Below are positions 54,207 to 62,952 of a DNA stretch of 64,000 bases, one piece after another. Source of the DNA: Karstenula rhodostoma CBS 690.94 (lineage: Eukaryota > Ascomycota > Dothideomycetes > Pleosporales > Didymosphaeriaceae); NCBI GenBank assembly GCA_010093485.1, contig MU001510.1, positions 885,709 through 949,708 on the forward strand, given 5' to 3'. The translations under genes were made by a program, and so were the position numbers. Each line of letters starts with the position of its first letter. Position 1 is the first letter of the stretch. Under the pieces are notes generated by a model. It was not told the origin of the DNA. It saw nothing but the letters and a program-made list of their open reading frames with translations, and made no database searches.

Positions 54207-54725
54207 TCAGGCTCTGCGCCTCGGTGTTCGGTACGCGCTCCACGCTGCGACACAGTAACGTCCCTGCGTGCGGGGAAGAGGCTAGACAACCCCACGAAAA
54301 TACTCACAGGCTGCATGGGATTGGAAAAGTGCGTGGCTGCTGTGCTGCCTTCTCTTGGGATCTCTTGCCTGGGGTGTAACGTATGGGCCAGACGGCCGAG
54401 TGTGGCGGCGAAGACTTTGCCCTTGGATGGGATGGATAAGCGCTGCAACATGCTTAAGGTACTAACTTTGGCTGCTGGGTCTGGTGTAGTGGCGGGTCCC
54501 GAGGTGGCTGCTACAGCTGCTGACGAAGGTGCTGTCGCTGTTGTGTTTCTTGAAGTACTGGATCCAGCTTGGCTGTCGTACCAGCTGCGGTATCGCGCCG
54601 AGCGCCGGGGTGTTGCCGCTCACTTTGAGCAGGTTTTGCTAGCAAAAATGAAGGAGCAGGGAACCTCTGTGGCTAGTATCCTCAAAACGTGTACACAGAC
54701 ACGACATACCAAGCAAATCCTTCAT
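54207..54725 (-). CDS. Possible small gene, three exons
   Basis: Minus-strand exons 54725-54710, 54618-54308 and 54263-54207 are in frame across 91-nt and 44-nt introns (donors GTATGT and GTGAGT; acceptors GTGAG and CGCAG), predicting 127 aa: MKDLL, then AATPRRSARYRSWYDSQAG, Thr/Ala-rich sequence, SKGKVFAATLGRLAHTLH and the basic end YCVAAWSAYRTPRRRA. The first acceptor lacks a pyrimidine tract. Without the second intron the frame stays open to 54188. The plus strand is also open here (234 codons, 54315-55019) and could be the true coding strand. No domain recognised; the model rests only on splice signals and frame. Confidence 0.35.
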
Positions 54726-55000
54726 TTGGGCGTTCGGCAAGCGGTCGAAATCGTCAAGATGAGTGGAGCTGGCGGGCAGTTGCTGTGGAGGCGATCTGGG
54801 TGCGTTGGAGGGAGTGGAGCGACGGGAGGCGGGAGTGTTGGCGGTGTGGGTGACGGAAACTCAGGGATGGGTGCGTTGGAACACGGGAAGAGAGCTCCAG
54901 CGCCTCGATGCGGGATGAGTCGCAGTCTACTGGCTTTCAAAGTGAGGAATTGGAGAGTGAGAAGTATCGTGGTGGAAGTGAAGCGGGTTGTTCTGCTAGA

Positions 55001-55206
55001 GAAAAAGGTGGGGCAGTAGCGTATATACTATAATTAGGAAGAAAAGGGAATATCTCACTTTAATCTTATAGCACTCCATAGTACTTTATAGTATTAACTT
55101 ACTATACTTACTAGTATTATAGTAAAAGTAAAGTTATTTATCTTACTAATTGAAAAAGTACGGCAGTAGTATACGTATTACAATCAGTAAGAGAAAAGAA
55201 TATCTC
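55001..55206. repeat. AT-rich block with degenerate direct repeat
   Basis: Copies at 55001-55056 and 55152-55206 share GAAAAAG...CAGTAG at the start and AAAAG..AATATCTC at the end, with many transition differences between. The 95 bp between them is almost pure A/T. It looks like a RIP-altered terminal or tandem repeat of a dead transposon. Confidence 0.5.
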
Positions 55207-55333
55207 TTATTCTCGCAGCGTTTGCTTTCTAGACTCACTAATACGCTAGTCTTCTTAGCACCTGCCGCTACTTCCTGTTCTTGCGCTCTTCCTTTCTCCA
55301 CGTCCGTAGCACTCTACTTGCTTCGCTTCCACC

Positions 55334-56902
55334 ATGGCGTCGCCCTCGTGCTCTGAGAACCCCCCGCCACGGGCAAAGATCGGCGCCAAATTCTCGAGAG
55401 GTCTTACGAAGCTCGCAGAGAACCGGGAGAAGATGGCGTTGGTTGGAAAGCGCGAAGAAGTCAAGGTTCGTCGATGGCGCACAGTCCTAGGAAAAAATAC
55501 TAAGTACAATTGGCCTGGGGTAACACACTACACTATTCCAAGTACAATCTGCCTACGTATTGCCACCCTGGGGTAACACACTGCTGAGAAATCTGGCCTA
55601 CTACTATACCGAGTCCAGTGAAACACTAACAGGCACAAACTGAAGACGAGACCCCAAGGTGGTCGGACATCACGTTGGTCTACGTCAAGGGTGGGATCGC
55701 TACCCAGATGACTGAGATACCAGAAGGGCACCGGAACCCGGACACGGAGAAGGGCGACCGAGTGGACCCCACCCGAATATTCATCTTTCTTCCCACAAGG
55801 GCGGAGCGTCTCGAGTTCGATCTGTCGGTGATCCTGTTAGACCTAGGTGTGAACCGAGGCCTTTTCGTCAAGTCTATCGACGAGATATTGGCGGGCGGTG
55901 ATGGCGGAACGCATGTCGAAACACACCCTGACATTGCTAAGCAGCCGGTAGGTTGACAAAACTAATATGTTCTAGATTTTCGTTGCTGCCACGCAAGCTG
56001 GAACTTTACTTCTGAGTAAGGACAGAGTTCCTGTATTGAGTTTTGCCGCGGCTTGCTAAAGCGCGCGAAGTATCACATTTGACTTCTGAATAAGGTTGTA
56101 AATGCAATCTTTTACTGAAAACCCGAGATTACTATGTCTTAGCGTCAGCTTCTTTGAAAGAACCACATAATATTCTCTGAGGCGCACGGCTATTATCGGG
56201 GTCTGGAGGTTTGAGGGTACTAAGATTGCTTAGGCTCTCGCAGGACACAAGTCTATTCCAGGCTCGCTGATCTATTACGATAACGTCGGATATGGGGACC
56301 TAGACATCGACAACTTCCACCTGCGAAAGGAGGACGGGACAGTACTCACTGGCAACGAGATGAGTCGAGACGAGTTTCGTGGGTTCCTCTCTCAAAAGAA
56401 CATGTCTCGACTCGAGCCGGATACTGCCGAAGGCGCTCCAAAGAATCCCAAGGAGCATATCAACGATACGGCGGATGAGCGGCAAAAGGCATCAGAGGAG
56501 TACACAAGGATGGAGCTAGAGCTCAACGAGATCCACAACGAAATCGAAGCTAAGCGGGTTGAGATGCAGGAGAATCAGGCGATCCCACCGCACGAAATCA
56601 TTCCGCACGGCTTTTCCGTCCGCAAGGGCGCCCAATACGCCGAGCTCGCACTCCGATACGACCTGGATGGTTTGGTGGCGAGGCTGCAAGAGCATCTGAA
56701 ACATCGCAAAGCAACCTACAGGGCCGTCAGGCGTTGTGAAAGAAGGAATGACACAATCGAAGCGACCGTTCGGAGGAAGAGGCATCCCTTATCTACCCAA
56801 ACCAGCACAGGATGCCGCCGTGCCACGCCTCGACAGTACACTGGCCGAGGAAGACCTGCAAGAGACGATGACGATGACGAGGCTTCAGACGACGGCGATT
56901 GA
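55334..56902 (+). CDS. Lineage-specific protein, BTB-like strand, coiled coil
   Basis: Exons 55334-55465, 55633-55951 and 56244-56902 (phases 0 and 1) give 369 aa. Both introns (167 and 292 nt) are long for this window and contain repeats. The donor GTTCGT of intron 1 and GTTGAC of intron 2 are weak, so the model is moderately uncertain. Residues about 50-145 include WSDITLVYVKGGIATQM and RIFIFLPTRAERLEFDLSVIL, resembling but not proving a BTB-type or ubiquitin-like strand pattern. A coiled coil follows at about 230-265 (YTRMELELNEIHNEIEAKR) and the end is acidic (RDDDDDEASDDGD). No signal peptide or membrane helix. Family unknown; probably restricted to close relatives. Confidence 0.55.
55514..55582. 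repeat. Duplicated 16-mer inside intron
   Basis: CCTGGGGTAACACACT occurs at 55514-55529 and 55567-55582, within intron 1 of the 369-aa gene. AGTACAAT also repeats before each copy (near 55503 and 55540), so about 40-50 bp has been duplicated and partly diverged. Confidence 0.7.
56026..56070 (+). repeat. Dispersed repeat family B, copy 2
   Basis: Aligns with 45657-45706 (shared AGTTCCTGT, GTTTT.CCG, AAAGCGCGCGAAG). It lies in intron 2 of the 369-aa gene. Two near copies of ACTTCTGARTAAGG flank it (56008-56021 and 56082-56095). Confidence 0.55.
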
Positions 56903-57613
56903 GTTTATGTGTAGGTGATCCTCGCGCTAGGCCTTGTTTGTATTAGCCTGGCGCGTTGCCTTCTTGGTCAGTCAGGTTCTCGGGTGCACGTGGGCACCGG
57001 CGATGCAATATCACGTTCAGATACTAGGTACTCATGGTAGCTCAAGTTACCCATGGGCCAACTATCAAAGAATTCCACCTGTGGAGCAGCTTACATCTGG
57101 TTTGACCAACTATATGAGAGTCAGGTTAACACAGGGAATGCATGTGCTTATATTACTTTCTTGGTCCCTCTGTGCTTGACAAAGCACTATGATTGTTTGT
57201 TATTTGCAAAAGCGCGCAAAGAGTTAACAGTGAATCGGCTAGTATGAACCCAGTGGGATTGCCTATGCAAGCAACTGTACAGTGCGATGTGGCCTGACAA
57301 TACAAACATTCAAAGACAACGTGAACGTACTCCTGAGCTTGGAATTCGATAAGGTGTTGGCTTGGAAATGTGCCGTGTCTAACGTTGCTGGGGACATGAT
57401 GGAATCGTGGTGTTCTGCAACGTGGGAAAGACGTGGTGGGGCGACGGGTCGGCTATTCGGGCAGAGCTGGAAGATCCACCCGCGCTATCGACACATCGGT
57501 TGGCGAGACTGTTCTCACTCCCGCCTCATCATTTTGTTCACTAGCAATATATATTTCCAAAATGGCAGTTTCAACATCCAACATCTGAACATTAAACGTT
57601 CAGTCATCGGACC
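56903..57613. other. Intergenic with repeat family B, copy 3
   Basis: No coding frame supported. Contains GCAAAAGCGCGCAAAGAG within 57203-57228 and the 5' flank of the tRNA gene. Confidence 0.45.
57203..57228 (+). repeat. Dispersed repeat family B, copy 3 (core)
   Basis: Matches the core of copy 1 (45684-45706) with one G-to-A change in GCGCGCGAAG; the flanks differ. Confidence 0.5.
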
Positions 57614-57717
57614 GCATCTTTGGTCCAGCGGTAGGATAATCGCCTTCCACACCACCAGGTTTAATTTCCTCAGCGGTCAGCAAGCGATTGGCTCGGGTTC
57701 GACTCCCGGAAGATGCA
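57614..57717 (+). tRNA. tRNA-Gly (anticodon UCC), with intron
   Basis: The acceptor stem GCATCTT (57614-57620) pairs with AAGATGC at the end, followed by A. The anticodon stem ATCGC pairs with GCGAT; the loop reads C-T-TCC-A then A, with anticodon TCC at 57646-57648 (UCC, reads GGA). A 33-nt intron (57650-57682) lies directly after position 37, the standard place. The T arm has stem TCGGG/CCCGG around TTCGACT, with one G-T pair. A Pol III terminator (six T) follows at 57722. The sequence matches the usual fungal tRNA-Gly pattern (GCATCTTTGGT start). Confidence 0.95.
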
Positions 57718-57721
57718 ATTC

Positions 57722-57727
57722 TTTTTT
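57722..57727 (+). terminator. RNA polymerase III terminator
   Basis: Six consecutive T, four bases after the tRNA-Gly 3' end. Confidence 0.85.
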
Positions 57728-58637
57728 GTCTTTTTGTCCATCGATGTGGCGAATGGGGGCGTTCGCGCTGCGTTGCGGGTTGCGCACGACAGTGACCCCG
57801 CATACGCGCAAAACACCATTTTTGCGCACATCCACACGATACTACCTCATGAACACCGATTTACAGTCGATCAAGTGCGGTCGCGTCGCGGCGACTGACA
57901 ATATTGAAGACACGCGTCCTTCCCTGAGGACTGCACGGTCAACCACTCACAAACATCACACCACGGCCATCTGTCTACAAAACCGACCCCGCACCTGAGC
58001 ATGTCGGTCTCATTTCGAAACTTGATCCCATTCCGCCCGCGGCACGGGCCCTTTTCAGTCCAGAACGGCGACGCATAGAGGCATCATCCGGATTCATGTG
58101 ACGAAACTTGCACGCGATGCCACCCAAAAGTTGCACACAAACCTTGATTCCCAGGCAGCAGCCTCGCCAACGCGTCCCCGATTGGCGAGCCCTGTATTTG
58201 GCCCCAGGGCCCGTCGGGTTCTAGGTTACTCGTCGCGGCTGGATGCGCTGTCGGTGCAGACGACAAGCCCGCTAGGGCTGCACATCTTGGAGCGGGGAGT
58301 CGGTGTACTGGGCTGTCGAAGGCGAGTCCTGCGCGCTGTTTGCGTGGGCGGGCCGCCCTGTGTGCGAGGCGATTGGTCGGTGACTGTTCGTGCTCACCGT
58401 ATGCCTCGCGGGAGGGATATGCGAGGACATGCGCCAAGCGTGGGACTGTGTCTTGTTATGTCCTGTGAGCAGGAAGAAAACAGAGATACATAAGCCAGGA
58501 GGCGGCACATCTGTCCTGGAGCCTGTTCCTCCGCTATCGCGCCGCTATTTCAACACGTCTCGAGCCCCGACTTTGACAGCTGCATCGCTCAGAAGCTGAA
58601 CATCCCACCACCACTTGTCCCAGACGAACTGCCACCT
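57728..58637. other. Intergenic, no gene
   Basis: Between the tRNA gene and the small disordered protein. A 131-codon plus frame (58098-58493) is opposed by minus frames of similar length; neither is supported. Confidence 0.45.
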
Positions 58638-59117
58638 ATGCCGTCCCACAACAACTTCCAGCCCCCGCCGCCCATCCGCACCGCAACCAGCGGCTCGCAG
58701 AAGTCCCACTCCTCCGGCACCGCATCCCCAGACATGCACTCCCCCACATCGACGTACTCGCGCTCGCCCACCAGCCCCGGTGAATACTCGTTCTTCAGCG
58801 CCATCAGCGCAAAGATGGGTGGCCGCTCGCGCAGCCGGACCCGCGCCGCGTCCCCAGAGCAGGCCACCCCCACCGCGCATCCAACAACGCCCACATACGC
58901 CACGCAGCACCCAAAGCAGCCCCACCACGCCTCCTCCGCCAGCCAGGGCTCCATCGGGTCGTCGACTGCGAAGGCACCACGACCGACGATGCCGACGCCG
59001 TCGCGACGCAGCACGGGCAACAGCGACATGTGGCGCGGGCGGCACTCCAACTCCTGGCTCTTCAACGACTTCTCCTTCACCGAGACGGCGAGCAAGGCGT
59101 TCAAGCGCAGCTCGTGA
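58638..59117 (+). CDS. Small disordered protein with conserved-looking tail
   Basis: A single exon of 159 aa. Residues 1-130 are Ser/Pro/Thr/Arg-rich (HSPTSTYSRSPTSPGEYSFF, then GGRSRSRTRAASPEQ) and disordered. The end, WRGRHSNSWLFNDFSFTETASKAF, is compact, aromatic and unlike the rest. I recall a similar tail (NSWLFxxFSxTETAK) in small ascomycete proteins of unknown function, so this is likely a short linear interaction motif. No signal peptide. The ATG at 58638 has a good context (ACCTATGCC). Confidence 0.65.
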   Translation: MPSHNNFQPPPPIRTATSGSQKSHSSGTASPDMHSPTSTYSRSPTSPGEYSFFSAISAKMGGRSRSRTRAASPEQATPTAHPTTPTYATQHPKQPHHASSASQGSIGSSTAKAPRPTMPTPSRRSTGNSDMWRGRHSNSWLFNDFSFTETASKAFKRSS

Positions 59118-60760
59118 GGGGTCCTCTGCGCGGCGGTCTGTGACTGTCTTGCGCCTTGGCCAGTAGCTGCTGGCTAGCTTCACACTCGCTGGATTGGGTG
59201 TCCGGTGGCCTACGACTCGTTATGGCATTGATGATGATGATGATGATGATGATGACGATGGACTGGTAATCAGGTTGCGTGGTTTGGTGGTTTGCACCAT
59301 GCCCGCCGGGTGCAGAGCAGTGGCTTCTTCTTTCGCTGGTTTTGTTGAACATGCACAGCCTAACTTTGCATTCGCTATACAGTGTATATTAGTACAGAGT
59401 AATTGCAAATGATGCCGCTTCTACGTTGCATCGTAACCTCTCGTGTGCTGAAAATAATTCTCGGGTTGATGTGTGATCGCGCGCCCAGATAGGTATCTCG
59501 ACGGCGCATTCGCAATATGCGAAGCGTAGTCCCATCTTAACGTAGGTCGATGCATTATGGTCCTTGGGGAGTAGGAGGAATGAAGTGAGGTCGGAAAGTC
59601 GCGCCATCTCGATCGAACCCACATTTGCACTGCCCCCTTACTAATCTGGCGCGAGCTTCCGTACGCACACCGGACTAGATGTGCTGTCTGCATCGTCGTA
59701 GGTATTTGCCGACTTGTATGCAATGTCACTAGAACAAAAAACTCGGAAGTGCGCAAAGCTGAGAAAGTTACCTTTAGTACAAATCCGCTGCGTTGAGAAC
59801 GTCTATTCAACGGGATAGTCTGCTCTGAAGTCACGGCAGGCTTCGTGAGTACTGCTCCGAAGATTTGGAAGCAGGTCTATCCAGTAGTTTGTATTACACC
59901 ACTAGTTTCCTTCGTGTTCTTAACGAGTGGTCCGATAATGAAGACGGTGGCCATGTTTGCCAGGAGTGGCTACAACCGCCTGCCGGATTGTCGGGTATGT
60001 GAGAAGAACATTATCATTGCTCATTTCTCAATTGGTGGTTTATTCCGAGTAAGATGAATATGTTCTTGGGATACGGATCGCACCTTTCCCAATACCCATT
60101 AAACAAGTCGTTATATAAGCCCTTCTAGCATCTTCAATTCTTTGCCTCGTGGCTCTGTCGGCAAAATTGCAACCGTTGCGATGTCGTACGAAATCTGTCC
60201 AGCACATGAATCGTTCTCAATCACAGCAGTATTCGCAACTTAACCCGTACCCGATAGAGGCAGCTCTAGAGGGGAATAGTTAGTCACTCTGTTGATCGTC
60301 GGACGGTCCAACTACGCATCAAACGTCTGTACGCTAGACATCGATCCCATGCGTAGAAGTAGTGGTCACTGCACACAGTGGAGAGATTTAGATGACTCAC
60401 TCTCGCCAATCCATTGGCATGTCAGCCTCTTTAAATATCTTCTTAATCTCCTTATACGATGTTGGTGCACCGCTATAAAGTGATAGTAGGTAGAAGCCGC
60501 CTAATTATTACTATCGCAGTTTCCCAATTCGAGAAGTATCCCGCCTAGCAAGCTTTTACCACGACTTCTTGCAAAATACTATCAAGCAACTTTTTATAGG
60601 TAATATCTACCGTACTTTCTTTCGTCGCCAGCCCTATAAGGCCCTACATCCTCTCCAGGCGTACTAAAGATTCCAGACAACTATATATATCGATGAACAC
60701 GTATAGCGGAACTTCTCTACTCCAGTTAGATTTAGTGCTAAATATATATGCCGCTAGACT
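59118..60760. other. Intergenic with microsatellite and AT-rich end
   Basis: Holds the (GAT)n run at about 59230-59260 and low-information frames. From about 60480 it becomes AT-rich and decayed, ending at the truncated HET gene. Confidence 0.45.
59230..59260 (+). repeat. GAT microsatellite
   Basis: Nine or so GAT units with one GAC, downstream of the small disordered gene. Confidence 0.9.
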
Positions 60761-61512
60761 TTAGGTGATATATAGTAAGTCTATTGAGACGGGCCGAGAC
60801 ACGAGGTCCTTTAATGTGTGATCGAGCGCGTTCCAGTCGAGACAGGTGTTCTCACAAACAATACACAAGTTTCTCGCGCAGATGATTTCTTGGACAATCC
60901 ACACACGCGACCAGTATGTAGCGGTGCAGAATGAAAGAAGATTTGCGTGTGTTGTTGACCCCCTGGAGAGTTGGGGAACGACCCCGCTCGTCGATTGCTG
61001 AATGAATGCCATGGTCTCGTTGCGAACATGTACGTTCCCGAGCCAAATCATCACTCGCGAGGCGTTCGTGTATATCCCTCTCATCAACGGGATCTGGCCG
61101 CTCTTCTTTGAGTCGTTGCTCTGGTTGATGCAAAGGGCGTCAATCCAGTATCGGAAATTTACTTCATCTCTGCTGATGCGCTGAAGAAATCCGTAGAGGC
61201 TCCGGCCGACTGGAAGGTCGGTATCCATTAATCGGATTTTGGGGAAGTCTTCACCGCTGTCCTCGCCGTCCTCGCAGATATCTCCGCCCTCATCATAGCC
61301 ATCGCCACTCCCATCCTCATCGCTGCCCTTACATACATCCCCACGACCAGGCTTCCAAGTATACGACAAAGCCCTATACCCAAAACCCCACGAACAGTAA
61401 CCACCTCAAACGAACACCCCATCCCATACATCTCACCGCAGCGCCGAACCCACAGCAACCTGCTTTCCCCAAGAGGCCGGGAAAACCGGGCTCGCTCATA
61501 TGGTCCTGTCAT
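60761..61512 (-). pseudogene. Truncated HET-domain gene
   Basis: Minus strand. A HET domain (PF06985, heterokaryon incompatibility) reads YRALSYTWKPG, then FRYWIDALCINQSNDSKKSGQIPLMRGIYTNASRVMIWLG, and YWSRVWIVQEI. These are the hallmark blocks (YxALSYxW, DalCINQ, YxxaxxvxvWLG, WxRvWivQE). An acidic Gly/Asp insert (SDEDGSGDGYDEGGDICEDG) separates the first two blocks, longer than usual. A frame starting at ATG 61512 (MTGPYERARFSRPLGESRLL) reads toward it but in a different frame, so a one-base shift or an unmodelled intron is needed near 61385-61400. The protein ends at 60761 inside AT-rich DNA just past the HET domain; typical HET proteins run several hundred residues more. A broken, truncated gene is the likelier reading. 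Confidence 0.65.
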
Positions 61513-62032
61513 GTCCGGTACCGGATATGTGCGGGGAGTCGTTTGGTAAAGTAAAGTAGCTATGTACTGTCTATGAAGGTTGGAAAGGATGAGGGCGGGA
61601 AGTAGAGCTGTGGTGGCACGCTTCGTGGGTTCGATTGGGGGCTGCGCCACGGTCGTGGTTGCCTTGTCATACAACGCACTGAGTTTCCATCGTTGATTTG
61701 AACATGTTGCATTACTCAGCAGAACAGCGAGGGGAGTAAGTATCCCATCCCATCCCATCCCATCTAGCCAGGGACGCAAAAATGTACACAGCGAACCCTG
61801 CGTGCCCTTTACTTCCTTTCTCTCCACCACCCTCCACGCGCCATATCGCGGTATGAGCAGCACCGCCCTTGGCCCCACCTCCCCCCGTAGCTCAAATAGC
61901 AAAAGAAAAGAGTCATATACAAAAAGAAGCTGGATATCTCGCGCCCAAACGCCCGCTCAAAACGCCCGCCCGGTCCCCATCCAATTCCAATTCCAAATCG
62001 ACCGCCGAAAACTGCCCGAGCTGGTCCCACGC
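61513..62032. other. Intergenic with CCCAT repeat
   Basis: Contains CCCAT tandem units at about 61743-61764. No coding frame supported. Confidence 0.45.
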
Positions 62033-62952
62033 TCACAACCACGTCACCCAGCTCGCCGCGACGAGCACCAGCGGCGCGAGCAGCGAGACGTAGGGGTTGA
62101 AGTGTATGTTGAGGGGAGCGGCGCCGGGAGTGGTCGTGTATACCACCTGGAAGCCAATCTGCTCGCCGGGCTGCGTCGAGTTGAAGCAGTTTGTGTTGTT
62201 GACGTTTGGGATCTCCGGGTCGCCGTCTTCGGCGAAGGTGATGTCTGCGCACTGTTTCTGTTAGCATTTGTATGATACGCTTTCCTCCATTCACGTATTA
62301 AAAAAAAGGAGGATGGCAAGGGCTCTACGCACGTTGTACAAACTCGCTCCATGCTGCGCCAGCTCGATAACCTGGATTGTCGCGTTGTCGCCCACCTTGG
62401 GCGTGTAGTTCGCCGGCAGCGGGACCTGCGGCAGACAGAATGTGCCGTTGTACTGCACGTTTGAGGGGCCCGTGATGCTGAAGACTGGCACCGCGGAGTG
62501 GGAGTAGTTCAGCGGCTCGTTGCCGTAGCCCATGTTGATGTAGAACTGCGCGGAGGCGTGACCGGGGAACCATCCGGGCTGCAGGCTGACGGCGCCGCCA
62601 GAGAGGGGCCATTTTGTGCGGTTGGTCGACATGGGCATGCCGCCGCCTGGGAGGGTTAGCTATATTCTGGACTGTAGGTGTGTGTGGATATGAGGGTTTG
62701 ATGTGTTGGTGGGACTTTGGGGAGGAAAGACGTACAGGGATACATCCACTGCATTCCATACGGGAAGCCGTAGGTCCCATTGCCCTCGTAGTTGATGCCC
62801 AGACTGCCCGGTTTTATGGTCGCGTCCGTGTCGGAGACAGTGCCGTTGGTGTGTATGTTGTTGCCTCGCCAGCCCGGGTAGACGATGACTATATGCGCGG
62901 CGGCGAGCGATGCGCATGCTGCGAGCGAAACCAGCTGTGCGAAACGAAACAT
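62033..62952 (-). CDS. X325/BIM1-like secreted copper protein, GPI-anchored
   Basis: Exons 62952-62736, 62646-62333 and 62251-62033 (89- and 81-nt introns, phases 1 and 0) give 249 aa. A signal peptide (1-19, MFRFAQLVSLAACASLAAA) is followed directly by His20, so the mature protein begins with His (HIVIVYPGWRGNN). An exposed N-terminal His is the copper ligand of lytic polysaccharide monooxygenase-like folds. The domain then runs GFPYGMQWMYPCGGMP-like, GAVSLQPGWFPGHASAQFYIN and TFCLPQVPLP, with paired Cys. The C-terminus ends with a hydrophobic segment (YVSLLAPLVLVAASWVTWL), a GPI-attachment signal. This fits the X325 family (Cryptococcus Bim1), which binds copper but lacks LPMO activity on polysaccharides. 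Probable role: surface copper acquisition or cell-wall homeostasis. Anchoring would need GPI11. Confidence 0.9.

Noticed and set aside
54315..55019. 234-codon plus-strand frame
   Set aside because: Glycine-rich end, no domain, and the minus strand has a spliced alternative with consistent phases. Not decided firmly, so mentioned there.
57282..57998. 238-codon plus-strand frame
   Set aside because: It runs straight through the tRNA-Gly gene and its terminator, and has no domain or plausible start.
61615..61660. GGGTTCGATTGGGGG resembling a tRNA T arm
   Set aside because: No matching acceptor or anticodon stem at the right distance.
61228..61902. 224-codon minus-strand frame
   Set aside because: Its 3' part overlaps the HET-domain coding sequence in another frame. 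Only the segment after 61512 was kept as a possible HET N-terminus.
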